From the NCBI GenBank assembly GCA_033239125.1, contig BSWB01000004.1:126427235-126491234 (forward strand): DNA of 64,000 nt, given 5' to 3'. Source of the DNA: Fagopyrum homotropicum (lineage: Eukaryota > Streptophyta > Magnoliopsida > Caryophyllales > Polygonaceae). This document shows, one piece after another, positions 24,552 to 35,626 of the stretch. Positions within the stretch are counted from its first letter, which is position 1, and every line of letters begins with the position of its first letter. The notes below the pieces were generated by a model. That model saw only the letters and a list, made by a program, of their open reading frames with translations. It was not told where the DNA came from and ran no database searches. The position numbers and the translations under genes were made by a program.

Positions 24552-25540
24552 GGAAGCAAGAGAATTAGAATTCACAAAGAAAGGAAATAAAATCGACCTA
24601 TTTGTTGCGATTTCCACAGGGGCATCTGAAGGACCTGCATGAGCGGATAGGCGCAGGGGCGTGTGGGGGCAGGCGCAGGGGCAGGTGGGGGCATGTGGGG
24701 GCAGGCGCAGGGGCGGGCGAACTCTGGAGGGTAATTTTTGACAGATCGCCGGTGACCGTTCCTGTAGTGCTTTTTTGGCGTCTTTTGGTGCTGCGTATGG
24801 TGGCCGGTGGTGGAGTGTTAGGGTGTTTGTATGGTAGTGAGTGGTGGGTGAGGTTTAGGGTTAGGTTTGGTGAGAAAGGGGTTTAAGGAATAGCGCATGG
24901 TGGCCGGTGGTGGAGTGTTAGGGTGTTTGTATGGTAGTGAGTAGTAGAAGACAGTGGAGGGTGGTGGCGCAGGGGAGTCGGCGAGGGCGGTGGTGTTGCT
25001 TGTGTGGTGGCACAGGGGGCATTGTGGTGGGAATTGGTTAGGCTTGGGAGTTGCAAAGAGGGTGAGAGTGAGAGATGAGGTCGAGAGAGAGAGAGTTAGG
25101 TGAGGAGGAGAGAGAGAGAGGTGGGTGGGGTAGGTAAAGCCGTGGATTCCTATTTTTATTCTTTTTTGGGTAAACCTGCAGGGGCGGGGGCTTGTCACCA
25201 CGGGGGAGGTAAAAAGGAGGGGGGAAACGCAAAACCAACGCCGGGGGCGGCGCTGGGAGCGTCTGTCAAGCACAAGGCCGCAAGGGCGGGGGTCTGTCAC
25301 CGTGGGGGCGGGGGTCTGCTTAGAGCTGGAACTGGCCCAACGCCGGGGGCGGGCTAGGAGCGCGTGTCACCGCAGGGGCGGTGACATAAGACCGCAAGGG
25401 TGGTTTTCTTGACAAAGCATCCTCTTCTTATTTTCTCGGGTTGCCTCCCGAGTAGCGCCTTTGTTTTACGTCGTTGGCTCGATGTAAGGCCTTTACTTCT
25501 CTGCTTGGGCCTCCTCCAAGACCATCTCATCAATCGGATC
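24552..25540 (-). other. GC-rich repetitive spacer of D between pol and ORF2
   Basis: Contains clustered GGGGCAGGCGCAGGGGC-type repeats (24650-24718) and a ~100-bp direct duplication sharing GTGGCCGGTGGTGGAGTGTT (about 24799-24850 and 24899-24950). Further GGGGCGG motifs lie at 25180-25412, including a third perfect GTCACCGCAGGGGCGGTGAC at 25366-25385. A GA-rich tract lies at 25078-25130. No gene is supported on either strand; apparent ORFs are low-complexity. Confidence 0.65.
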
Positions 25541-26660
25541 ATTATTCACTCCCTCATGATATAACTTGAGCCTTTATCCATTGAATTTGAAGATCTTGTG
25601 TGTTTGTGGATCGTAAAGATCCACAATACCATGTGGATGGACTTCATTATGACGTACGGACCTGTCCACCTTGAGCGGAGCTTTTCTGCAAAAAGTTTCA
25701 AACGTGATTGAAAAAGAAGGATTTTATTACCCGCTTGGAAGTCCTTTCGAAGGATATTCCGGCCATGTCATGCCTTGGTCTTTTCCTTGTATGTCGTGGC
25801 ATGGTCGTATGCATCGAGCCTTAGTTCCTCAAGCTCTTGCAATTGGAGTTTCTGGAATTCTCCTACTTCATTCACGTTCATGTTGCATTTCTTCACCGCC
25901 TACCAAGCCTTATGTTATAGCTCTACCGGTAGGTAGCACGCCTTTCCAAGCACAAGTCGGAATGATGACATCCCAAAGAGGGTCTTGTATACCGTACGGT
26001 ATGCCCATCATCATTTAGCCTTAGGCTCCAATCCTTTCTTCCAGGGGTAACCTTCATTTCAAGGATCGTCTTGATCTCTCAATTTGACACTTCCACTTGC
26101 CCATTGGTTTGTGGTGGTACGCCATGGACACTTGTTGATGGACATGATACTTCTTGAGGAGGGCGGTGATCGTCTTGTTGCAAAAGTGCGTTCTCATATC
26201 CCTTATCAAGGCTTTAGGAATGTCGAACCTCACAAAGATGTTATCCTTAAGAAAAGTTGCCACAACTTTAGAATCATCAGTTTTGGTGGTCTTTGCTTCC
26301 ACTCACTTGGAAACATAGTCCACCGCAAGTAATATATAGATATTCTCAAAGGATCTAGGAAAAGGACCCATAAAATCTATCCCCCAAACATCAAAGATTT
26401 CACAGAAAATAAGAGATGATTGTGGTATTTCATTCCTCCTAGAGATATTACCTATTCTTTGACACCTATCACACACTTTACAAAACGCAAAAGCATCTCG
26501 AAAAATGTGTGGCCAAAAGAACCCTGCATCCAAGACTTTTCTAGTAGTTTTATTAGCACTAAAATGTCCCCCACATGCTTCCGAATAACAGAAGGAGAGA
26601 ACAGATTGTACCTCATTATCCGGAATGCAACGGCGTATTACCTAGTTACTACAATGTTTC
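25541..26660 (-). pseudogene. D integrase relic
   Basis: Integrase of pol, heavily decayed. The zinc-binding part reads CYSEACGGHFSANKT...CDRCQRIGN, with the usual first His of the HHCC set changed to Tyr. The catalytic core has WGIDFMGPFP and a decayed second motif (ALIRDMRTHF). The third (NGQVEVSN) is reachable only after a frameshift near 26100. A TGA stop follows it. The C-terminal part (LFQSRLKLFAEKLRSRWTGP) is recognisable to about 25600. Confidence 0.8.
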
Positions 26661-27598
26661 CAAAGGTATGGATTTTCCCAAACGTAATGCCTAGTCTCGG
26701 CTTTTACCTTCTCTCTTTGTGCTTTGGTGAAGTCTGGAGGGTACTCACCTCTACCAAGAAAGTTAACGATTTCAGCAAACCAAGGTTTAAACGAATGCAA
26801 CTTATACAATACCTTTACAGTGTTATCCGCAGGGGCGGCCTGAGCAAGCCGCAGGGACGGCGACAAGGGAGGCCCAGGGGCACCGGCTTCTAGCCGCAGG
26901 GGCGGGTTTGCGCAGGGGAGGTCCCTAATGGCCGCATGGGCGGTTAAACAATAGAGGGTTATGTAAAAGGTGTCGTATTGGAAACTTCCTAGGATAGCCT
27001 TTTCCTTTGCTAGATCTTCTTCCTCTTTCACCAACCAACTCAGGTGATCAGCCACTAGGTTCTCCGCTCCCTTCTTGTCCCAGATTTCTAAGTTGAACTC
27101 ACTTAGAAGTAGAACCCAACAAATCAACCTTAGCTTGGCTTCCTTCTTGGTCATGAGGTCATGATGTGATGCATGGTCAGTAAAAACGATTACCTTTACA
27201 CCAAGAAGGTATTGCCTGAATTTCTCCAAGGCAAACACCACCGTTAACATCTCCTTTTAGGTGGTGGAGTAGTTCATTTGAGCCTCATTCAACGTCATCG
27301 ACGCGTAGTGGATTACATGTGATGCTCATCCGTCCTTTTGTCCTAGGACGACTCCTACGGCATAATCGCTGGCTTCACACATGATCTCGAAGGGCTTCTC
27401 CCAATTGGGAGATCGGATGACAGGTGCACTTGTGAGGCAAGCCTTCAAAGTGTCAAACGCCTTCTTGCAATCTTCATCAACTATGAATATTATGTCTTTC
27501 TTCAAGAGCTCACACAGCGGTGCTGAAATCTTGGAGAAATCATTGATGAAGCGCCGGTAGAAACCTGCATGACCTAAGAAAGAGCGAATTTCACGCAC
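26642..27598 (-). pseudogene. D RNase H and RH-integrase linker relic
   Basis: The start LGHAGFYRRFINDFSKI is the RT thumb/connection. The RNase H motif reads MCEASDYAVGVVLGQ: where A and B have MCDAS with the catalytic Asp, D has Glu. KEMLTVVFALEKFRQYLLG and VFTDHASHHDL follow. A stop occurs near 27327. The linker at 26820-26946 holds six copies of the GC-rich D micro-repeat read through in frame, giving a P/A/L-rich insert. Confidence 0.83.
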
Positions 27599-28442
27599 GT
27601 TAGTAGGTTAAGGAAAACTTTGAATTACATCAATTTTAGCCTTATCCACTTCTATTCCTTTTGATGAGATAACATGCCCTAGCACAATACCTTGATCTAC
27701 CATGAAGTGACACTTTTCAGAATTGAGAACTAGATTGGTTTCTACGTATTTTAAGTTTTAAATGTCCTAAACATGCATCAAAACTATCTCCATGGACGGT
27801 AAAGTCGTCCATAAAAACCTCAATAAAGTTTTCAATGTATTTGAAAAAGATACTTATCATGCACCGTTGGAAGGTGTCGGGAGCATTACAGAGTCCAAAT
27901 GGCATTTTGCGGTATGCAAAAGTGCCAAAAGGACAAGTGAAGGTAGTCTTCTCTTGGTCCTCCAGGGCGATGGCTATTTGAAAATAGCCCGAATATCCAT
28001 CAAAGAAGTAGTAGTATGGGTGACTTGCAAGACGCTCAAGCATTTGGTCAATAAAAGACAAAGGGAAATGGTCTTTCCGGGTTACCATGCTTAGCTTACG
28101 GTAATCGATGCAAACCCTCAATCCGGATTGAGTTTTACTTGGAACCATCTCACCATATTGATTTTCCACCATAGTGATCCCTCCCTTTTTCGGAACAACT
28201 TGTGTTGGACTAACCCATTTGCTATCCGAAATTAGGAAGATCATATCCGCTTGGAGGAGCTTCAATACTTCCTTCTTGACCACATCTACCATTGGCGGAT
28301 TTAGTCTTCTTTGTGGTTGCCTTGATGGTTTTGCCTCTTCCTCAAGGAGGATTTGTTGCATACATGTAGAGGGACCAATCCCTTTAATGTTCGCAATGGT
28401 CCAACCAAGAGCCGTATTATGCTCCTTAAGGATGTTCACCAA
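27599..28442 (-). pseudogene. D reverse transcriptase relic
   Basis: Motifs in order: STCMQQILLEEEAKPSRQPQ, SKWVSPTQVVPKKGG, RVCIDYRKLS, FDGYSGYFQIAI, FGLCNAPDTFQRCM, EVFMDDFTVHG (catalytic DD intact). A frameshift near 27755 ends the open reading; the remainder (KCHFMVDQGIVLGH) lies in another frame down to 27610. Confidence 0.85.
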
Positions 28443-28466
28443 CTTCTCTTGATGGGAGACAATTTG

Positions 28467-29203
28467 CTAGATACGATCACTGGAAAAGTGTCGTTCTCCC
28501 CTAAAAAAGCGTACTTGAGATGTTGGGGAAGCTCTTTTAACTCGATCACCGGAGCCTGCACTATAAAGGGAACAAGCTTTGTGCCCATCCAATTGAGCTA
28601 AAACTTCGTGCATGTTAGATGTTAATGCATAATCCGAATTATGAATATTAATATCGTTTTCAATTATACTTTTCAACTCATCAATATCGGAAATGTCAAA
28701 AAAATCTTGAATAATTGGTTTAATTACATCAATAGCACAAAGAGAATGATCATCGACGGGGTGTTTCATAGCATCATAAATGTTAAATTCAACCACTTCA
28801 CTATCAAATTCCATAGTCAATTTACCACTAATGTAATCAATCTTAGTTCTAGCAGTTTTTAGGAATGGTCTTCCCAATAAAATAGGTGTAGCATGTGAAT
28901 CATGTTCCATATCCAATACAAAAAAATTAGCAGGAAATATCAGATTATTAACCATAACTAGCACATCTTCAATTATTCCTTTTGGATAAACATTAGACAT
29001 ATCCGCTAGTTGGACAACAATTCGAGTTTCAAGAAGTGGCCCAATGTCAAGGATTGGTAAATGGAATAAGGAAGAACGTTTATTGACGCACCTAAATCAA
29101 GCATCGCTTTGTCAAAGCGAGTTTCTCCAATGTCACAAGGAATGCTCACCATGCCCGGATCACTACATTTCTTGGGCATTCGTCGTTGGAAGACTGCTAA
29201 CAC
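28467..29203 (-). pseudogene. D protease relic
   Basis: Aspartic protease of Athila type: KKCSDPGMVSIPC, then AMLDLGASINVLPYSIY (active-site Asp in the DLGAS variant normal for this lineage), then ATPILLGRPFLKTARTKID, the C-terminal ILLGRPFL signature. A short frame change separates the parts near 29003. The tail to 28467 is an acidic linker to RT. Confidence 0.83.
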
Positions 29204-30930
29204 ATGTCACTTACTTGGACCTTTTGCTTTCCCTTCAGCTTCTAGTTTCTCTTGATCGTGCAAAGTTCCTTAAAAAAACGAGCATACTGAGGGATACTCT
29301 TCACAAGTTTCAAAAGTGGAATGTTTACCTCACATTTAGAGAAGGTCTCAAAGAGATCCTTATCCTTTATCACCCTTCGCTCCTTGAGTGCTTCTGGAAA
29401 AGGAGCCGGAGGTTTCTCGGAGTAAAGCGGTGGAAAACTTGGACGATGTAAGAATCTTCTTCAACAGAATCCTCTATCGACTTTTCCGCAGTGGCGGCAA
29501 GGGTTGTCACCGCAAGGGCGGAGTCTGTGTAGAGGGGGGCGCTGGGATATCCGTAGGGGCGGCTGTGGGGGCGGCGAAAACGTCAGAGGGCAATTCTTTT
29601 GAATCCAAAGATCGTCTTCGCTGCACTTGCCTTCCACTCCTTAATGTTAGAGCACTAACATTTTCCTTAGGGTTCACGACAGCCTGGGAGGGCAAGTTCC
29701 CCGAGGATCGAGCTTCGATCCTTGTGATGGCTTCCGCCATTTGTCCAACTTGTTTCTCAAGGTTCTTGATGCTAGATTATGTGGTTTGGACATGAGTAGC
29801 GAAATGTTTAGTCAAAACATGTAGCATATCTTTAGTGGATTGGGACTTACCTTGGCGGGGTTGTTGTTGTTGCTGATTTTGTTGATCCCTCCACCGGTAT
29901 TTTTGTTGATCATGCCAACCCGACATGTAGTTCTGAGCATATGGGTCGTTGTTCCGTTGGCGTTGTTGCTGTTGTTGACCATAACCCAAAGCATTCACCT
30001 CAAAAACTTCATCTTGGACTTGTGGACACAAGTCTGTGGGGTTAAAGGGTCGGCACAAACTCCACAAGCCTTGAGTTGTTGTGGAGTTCCCATCAATGTT
30101 AATCTCTTAACCATCTCCTTCAATTCAACAATATCCGTGGATATCTCAGGACGGGTGGGGTGTACAACATGTACGCCTCTTTTGGTAGAAGTCTTACCAA
30201 AGTTCCTAGTTCCTTTCGCAAATTCCTACATTTTATCCAAAGCAAGTTCAACAGTAGAGTTGAAGATATTACCTCCACATGCGGCATGCATGATCCTCCT
30301 CTCGTTGTCTAGCAAGCCATTGTATAAGTACAAGACTAGATCTTGGGTAGAGTACCCATGGAAAGGACAACTAGATCGCAATCTTGCGAAGCGTTCGAAA
30401 TACTCATAAAGAGTTTCATCCGCCTCTTGCTCGATGTTGCTTATCGCCTTCTTCAAGCTATTCGCCTTCTTTGCGGGGAAGTACTTCTCCAAGAAGGCCT
30501 TGTAAAGGTTTTTCCATGTGTCAATGCTCCCGGATGAAAGATGGTAGTACCAATCGTCCACCCCATCTTTGAGGGTGAAGCCAAATGCCCGCATCTTGAT
30601 TTGCTCCTCGGTGACGTTTTCCGGCTTTATTCTCATGCAAACGGTGTGGAACTTCCCAAGATGATTGATTGGATCTTCCCCACTTAATCCATGGAAGGAC
30701 GGGAGCAAGTGTATCAACCCCGGTTTGAGCTCAAAGTTGACTCCTTCCCCGATTGCCGGTATGGTAACCGCGAGGGGGTATTGAGTCAGATCGGGCTACG
30801 TCAATTGGTGGGGAGTTCGGTTTGCCATTGCTTCACAAGTTCGTTGTTGCCTTCGTTGTCGATTGTGCATTCTTTCGATTTCTAGATCAAAAGGAGCAAA
30901 ATTTGAGTTAGTAGCACGGGTTTGAACCAT
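29204..30930 (-). pseudogene. D gag relic
   Basis: ATG at 30930 is in frame with the gag core and lies just inside the primer site, so I take it as the start. A TAG occurs near residue 45. The core GLSGEDPINHLGKFHTVC, GFTLKDGVDDWYYHL, EKYFPAKKANSLKKAI and LYEYFERFARLRSSCPFHG is retrotransposon gag. Frame changes near 30220 and 30060 precede a Q/N-rich tail, and ALTLRSGRQV (29630-29670) marks the C-terminal end before protease. GC-rich micro-repeats lie at 29488-29576. Confidence 0.82.
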
Positions 30931-30987
30931 GAAAGTGGTCCAAACCAATAATCGATAATCAAATAAATACAAAACAAAAACTAAAAC

Positions 30988-31005
30988 TCCCCGGCAACGG
31001 CGCTA
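30988..31005 (-). other. Primer binding site of D (tRNA-Asp type)
   Basis: Minus strand TAGCGCCGTTGCCGGGGA, one mismatch to the complement of plant tRNA-Asp, four bases from the 5' LTR. Confidence 0.85.
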
Positions 31006-31009
31006 AATT

Positions 31010-32543
31010 TGAAGAGGCTAAAAACCTATGTCTTTGTCTTTTAGCTTTAGTAAAAGTAGATTACCTAACGTTACACTTAACCGAATTGTATAGTGTAAGT
31101 AAGGGTCGAACCCAAGAGAGTTTAGTCGAGTTTTGATTAGATTCAATTATCGAATTGTAACCATGGGGGGTTGGATTGTAACAAAAACAAGACAAAAGCG
31201 ATTAGAAAGTAAGCAAAGGTGGTGATAATATGTATGATTAAAGAGCTACACTAGGTTGAATTTTAGCATGCATACTACTTGGTTGGTTCTTTTTAGAACC
31301 AATTCACCAAAGTTCTAATCTTTATCTTAGATATGTGTTAAGTCAACCGGCATTAACACAACTTAACTAGATTATTGACCCATAAACCTACAAGATCAAA
31401 GCACAGATTAGCATTCTAGTAAAGATAAAGAGATATAAAGAAGAATAAACAACCCGTTAATCTTTCTTTATATTATTTTCCTTTCCTTTAGATAATCACA
31501 AATAGCTTTTACCTAAAGGTTTACTACTAGATTAAGGACCCGAACCCGGAATCGATTAATCCTAGCACTTTGCATGCATTAGAACACTTAAGGGGATCAA
31601 TCTAAGTGATAAAAGACATGCAAACATAAGTTAAAGCTCAAGGAAACATAACACAATTGGACTGAATTAAACTTATATTATAAAAGACTTACAACCAAAT
31701 AGCAATGCAACTTCAATCAACCCAATGTAGCAAAGGAAGCTAGAAACTCATTACAAAATGACACTTAAAAATATAGAGCTTTTTGGGGGAAAATGTGGAT
31801 GATTCTAGCAATCAACCAAGAGCTCTATTTATACTACAAATTGCATTAAAAGGGAGTAAATGGGTTGTCTAAACAGCCACCTAAAATGTCATAAAGGTGG
31901 TGTAAACAGCCGGAGTTAAGTCATCTGGCGCTAAACCGCGGGGACGGGCTTCAGGGCCTCAGGGGCGGTTTAGGCTAGAACGTTCCAACTTCTTCTTGGC
32001 CGTTGGGGCGGCCTGGCAATCCCGCATGGGCGGGTTCTTTAATGCTCTTGAATGTCTGAATATTCATCTTTGCGTCGTTTATGATGATGATCCGCAAAGG
32101 CAACATAATGTCACCGCAGGGGCGGTGACACTGGCTCTTCGGCTTCACAGGTCCGCTAGCAAGGGCACATGAAAAGGCGTTGGGGCGCCGACTTCGCTTC
32201 TTCAGGCTAAGTCACCGCAAGGGCGGACAGAGGCGGCCGTAGGGGCGGTGACAAGCTGCTTCTGGGGGTTGGATAAGGCGCAGGATGCGTTGCCGGAGTG
32301 TAGTGTCACCGCAGGAGCGGTGACACTACTCCGCAGGGGCGGTGACACTACTCCGCAGGGGCAGTGTGGCACCAGAAAAATATCTTCGTTTCTTTTCTTC
32401 AACTCCCAAGTGTCGCTAATATCTTCTTTTGCTTCATTTGGACTTCTTCATCTAGGTCAAGGTATTAGTAACATACAAAGACTCAAAGACACTAAAAAGA
32501 CTCTAAAGACTACCTAAATTGATAGTGATTTCATCACCTATCA
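31010..32543 (-). repeat. 5' LTR of D
   Basis: Partner of 165-1698, same length. TATA box (TATAAATAG on the minus strand) at 31825-31833. Micro-repeat cluster at 31930-32370, with the perfect 20-base palindrome at 32110-32129 and tandem CACTACTCCGCAGGGGC(G/A)G copies near 32324-32370. Confidence 0.92.
31825..31833 (-). promoter_or_regulatory. TATA box in the 5' LTR of D
   Basis: TATAAATAG on the minus strand, the sense strand of D, at the same LTR position in both copies (981-989 in the 3' LTR). By plant promoter norms transcription would start about 30 bases to the left. Confidence 0.5.
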
Positions 32544-32548
32544 TTGAT

Positions 32549-34165
32549 TAACTTAATCATCGGTAGTAATTGACACATAACTCGCGAAGAGTGCTTAAGC
32601 GATGAGTATGTGTCCCACCGTTATATTCTTGGCGTAATTTTGGACTAATGGGAAATTTTTCACTTTTTCCTTGGTAATTATTTTTACCATCCGGTGTTAT
32701 TTGGAGCATTTGGGAGCTTCAATTAATAAAAATGCAGTTGAGAGGACATGCATCAGACATGCCCTATATATGAAATAACATGGAAGGGCAAAACGACCAA
32801 AAGAGTCGCTATTTCGTTTCTTAGCGGCTAAGAAAGACGGCTTAGGCATACACGTTATCCGAGACAGTTGTAAAATAATTATCCCTACAATATTCCAGAT
32901 TTATTATTCCAATTTCAAAAAGTTTGGAAAAGGGGGTTCAACCCGCCTTTGGATTGGTGAAAGGATAATTATCGACTTCGCGAAAGGATAATTATCGTAT
33001 TCGTTATAACTAGCGGAAAATCATTTATTAATTCATTCTCTTTCACGTTCACATTTCCTCGTAAAAGCTTTGATTTCCCTCAACCTTCAAACTCAGATCT
33101 ACTCTCCGTTTCTAATCTGATTTTAATTCCGTTTAAGTTTCGGGATTCCTCTCTTCATTCTCTTCATATCGGTACCGAGTTTTTGCATTTCCGAGTAAAC
33201 GGAGGTCTGGTCGAGCATATATGTTACATATCCAGTTCCGTTGCTCCGATTCCGGTGAATTTGATAGTGTTTGAGTGTAGCTTGTGTTATTGTGATTCCG
33301 AATCTTTTTTCGGATTGTCAATCGGGCTAGTAACGAATAAGTTGTGAATTTATTCATTTTCCGTATTGCAATTTGACCTAAGTTGATCTTAGGCTTGACA
33401 AAATGGATGATTGGATATTCTATTACGCTCATTATATTATTCTAGTGATTATGGGTTGTTTGTTTGATGAAATCTGATGACAAGTTGGTTCAAAAATTGC
33501 ATGCGGGCAAAACGTTATTCTGGTGAAAGTTAATTAAATTAAAGGTTACTTAATTAAATTGAGATTAGAATTGAGATTGAGGAATGTTGATTAGATGATA
33601 CCTTGAGAGGTTTGAGGAATTGTGAGATGTTGAGTTAATGAATTGATAATTATGATCTTTAAGGATCTATGAGGCTAGAAGTAGGATCTTCTAGCACATG
33701 TTCCGATGATTGATGTTTATGCCTTGTTTATCAGGCGTGGTGATTATTCCTATAGGATCTCGAGGTTGATCGATTGTTGTGGATATTTAGATTCAGGTAA
33801 GTCCGTAAGACTTACTTAGCTGCATTCCTATATTGGATGTATACATGAGTGGTGATTGTTATGTGCTTTATAGCATGCAATATTGATTATTACCGACGTA
33901 TGATTGCCCCCCTTGAAGCGGGCGGTGATAACCTTTGTCTTTCATCCTGTAAGGAGTCTGAGAGGTTCTTTGAGGGCTGGTCATACCTGGTATACGGACA
34001 GGGTACGCCACCTCCCCATATACATATGGCCTACGGGGGTGTGCGCCTAATTCCACTTCAGATGGTTATGGGACCTAGAGGCGATAATGATATACTTCAC
34101 GTGTCACAACTATAAATATGGTTTTGAGTGTATAACGAATATTGACCACGATTGTTGGGTGGTGA
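32549..34165 (+). other. Body of LTR G (U3 and part of the transcribed leader), no gene
   Basis: Non-coding LTR sequence continuing from 164 across insertion D. A TATA-like stretch lies at 32764-32772 (ctatatatg). A pyrimidine-rich leader follows around 33030-33120. A splice-donor-like caggtaagt lies near 33796, a position also seen in the LTRs of C (near 4246). No reading frame with recognisable similarity was found. Confidence 0.55.
34109..34165 (+). repeat. 57-bp direct repeat, left of F
   Basis: Identical over 57 bases to 35911-35967. Together the pair brackets element F exactly. It starts ACTATAAATATGG and ends GGGTGGTGA. Confidence 0.9.
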
Positions 34166-34662
34166 TGATGTGATTCGAACTAGATTCGAACACGAGGATC
34201 CACCGGCACAAGTTCACAATCGGATTGGAATCGATGAAATGGAACTCTCTCTTTTTTTTTTGGATTTTGTGTTTTTGGATATGAAGAGCAAATTCCCTCG
34301 GCCTCTCACTTTGGGAATCCCTCAACTCGAACGAACTACCCTAGGAATCTCACTTTGGGGTTCGAACCTTTGTCCCTCGGCCTCTCACCTTAGAACCACC
34401 TAAGCATCTCACCTAGATGTTTGAAAACTAAGCATCTCACCTAGAATTCGGGTTTTGTTTTTCTCAAAGTGAAAACACAACTTTTGATCGATAACTCAAT
34501 TCTATTTCGTCCTCTAAAAACGTTTGTGGGAGAGGCCTTATATAGGCTGAAAATTCAGCACCTACTCCCAACATTAAAGGCTTACAAGTTCAAGAGTTGT
34601 GACATTAAACAAAGAGCAAACATAGGGACTTTCAACCACCTACTTTCTCACCTACTTTTCCA
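34166..34662 (-). repeat. 3' LTR of F (approximate inner end)
   Basis: Minus strand: a purine stretch GATGGAGAAAAGTAGG precedes TGGAAAAGTAGG, the proposed LTR start. A TATA-like CTATATAAGG lies near 34550 and the end is ...CGAATCACATCA. The inner boundary is inferred from the TG after the purine run and could be off by some tens of bases, because a 12-base unit (AAAGTAGGTG) is repeated there. Confidence 0.6.
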
Positions 34663-34663
34663 C

Positions 34664-35581
34664 CTACTTTTCTCCATCAACTTTCACATAATTAATACAT
34701 AAATTTATGCATAATATATGAATAATATGAGGATGATATGCTGCATAAAATATGTATTGGGTGGACGTGCATATGTTTGTATAACCATCTTTCATGCCTC
34801 CATGCATGATCTTGCCCAACAATCCATACAAGTACCGTAGTTGCTGCAATGTAGGATCATTTTCACCCTCTTCCTCTTGGAATCTCGACTTTGTGTAAAC
34901 TAGAAAGTTGTAGATATTGAAAATACCTTTCAAAGTAGTACTCATGGGTATTTTAGTTCCAAGAATTGTCTCAGTTATAGTCGTTTTACTGAGAGTGCGC
35001 AAACCTGACAGCTTAGCCGGAGAGAGTGAAAATTGGCTTCTATTTGGCATGCTCGGTGCAAGCATTTTCGGTTTCATTTCAATAAGTTTTGGCTCAATTT
35101 TAGGCATGATCTCCAACACATAAGTATTGATTTCGATAGGTGCCGGTTGAGTTTTGACTTGGACGGTTGGTGGCAAAACGATTAGTTCCGGCATATTGAC
35201 GATGATTTCTTCTCCGGTGGGGATCACATCATCCCCTTTCCCTTGAAAAGGATTCGTCCTCGAATCCGTCATGCCATCATTGGGAAATTGATTATCGGAT
35301 TTATTACCATGGTAACTACTTCTCGTGACTTCGACGCCGTCATGTTGAGATGCTTTAATACGATCCGGGGACCCAAGGGCACGACTATTCAGATTTTGTT
35401 CTCGATGGTTGTTGCTTCGTTCATTCCGGTTTGCATGGTTGCTACCTCCTTGTATTTTGTCATGAGGGTTCAAGAGAAGGAGCGGAAACCTTCTCAATAT
35501 CTCAGCTAGTTGGGCTTCAAGCCTATCCAAACGTTGGTTGATTCGATTACCACCGTTTGCATTGTCGTTGATGATCGTCAT
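34664..35581 (-). CDS. F ORF: 305-residue protein of unknown function
   Basis: The single long ORF of F, intact, starting 32 bases after the primer site and ending at a TAG that overlaps the polypurine tract, so it fills the internal domain. The N-terminus (residues ~13-33, NQRLDRLEAQLAEILRRF) looks like a short coiled coil. Then come an N/R/H-rich stretch (~40-110) and an acidic/proline-rich middle (GKGDDVIPTGEE, MPELIVLPPTVQ). A C-terminal half contains KIPMSTTLKGIFNIYNF. I see no zinc knuckle, protease or RT motif and do not recognise the family. A diverged gag-like protein is possible by position only. The last ~30 residues are rich in I/Y/H and may be translated spacer. Confidence 0.5.
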   Translation of the reverse strand: MTIINDNANGGNRINQRLDRLEAQLAEILRRFPLLLLNPHDKIQGGSNHANRNERSNNHREQNLNSRALGSPDRIKASQHDGVEVTRSSYHGNKSDNQFPNDGMTDSRTNPFQGKGDDVIPTGEEIIVNMPELIVLPPTVQVKTQPAPIEINTYVLEIMPKIEPKLIEMKPKMLAPSMPNRSQFSLSPAKLSGLRTLSKTTITETILGTKIPMSTTLKGIFNIYNFLVYTKSRFQEEEGENDPTLQQLRYLYGLLGKIMHGGMKDGYTNICTSTQYIFYAAYHPHIIHILCINLCINYVKVDGEK

Positions 35582-35612
35582 CCCCGAAAGCTTGAGGAAC
35601 TCGTACCGTTGA

Positions 35613-35624
35613 GCTTTGATACCA
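35613..35624 (-). other. Primer binding site of F (initiator tRNA-Met type)
   Basis: TGGTATCAAAGC on the minus strand, one base different from the site in C and E, two bases inside the truncated 5' LTR. Confidence 0.75.
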
Positions 35625-35626
35625 CT

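Larger units (their letters stand above)
165..32543 (-). mobile_element. D: Athila-type Gypsy retrotransposon, disrupted by C and A
   Basis: LTRs of equal length (1534 bp) at 165-1698 and 31010-32543, both TGA(A/T)GAGGC...CCTATCA, are flanked by a perfect TSD TTGAT (160-164 and 32544-32548). Minus orientation follows from the primer binding site beside the right LTR and from gag, protease, RT, RNase H, integrase reading right to left. Own sequence is about 11.5 kb once C (2054-11785) and A (13356-24468) are discounted. The LTR copies differ at several percent of sites by eye, so D is older than B or C. All genes are broken. Confidence 0.92.

Noticed and set aside
24845..24870. TTTAGGG-like sequence, suggesting an interstitial telomere repeat
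   Set aside because: Only one to two imperfect units (GTTTAGGGTTAGG) inside a G-rich spacer.
24818..25300. 160-codon minus-strand ORF and overlapping plus-strand ORF of 94 codons
   Set aside because: Low-complexity P/S/T/L or G/R/V content from a repetitive GC-rich spacer; no domain and no codon bias.
33133..33432. 99-codon minus-strand ORF in LTR G
   Set aside because: Antisense ORF within LTR sequence, no similarity, no context.
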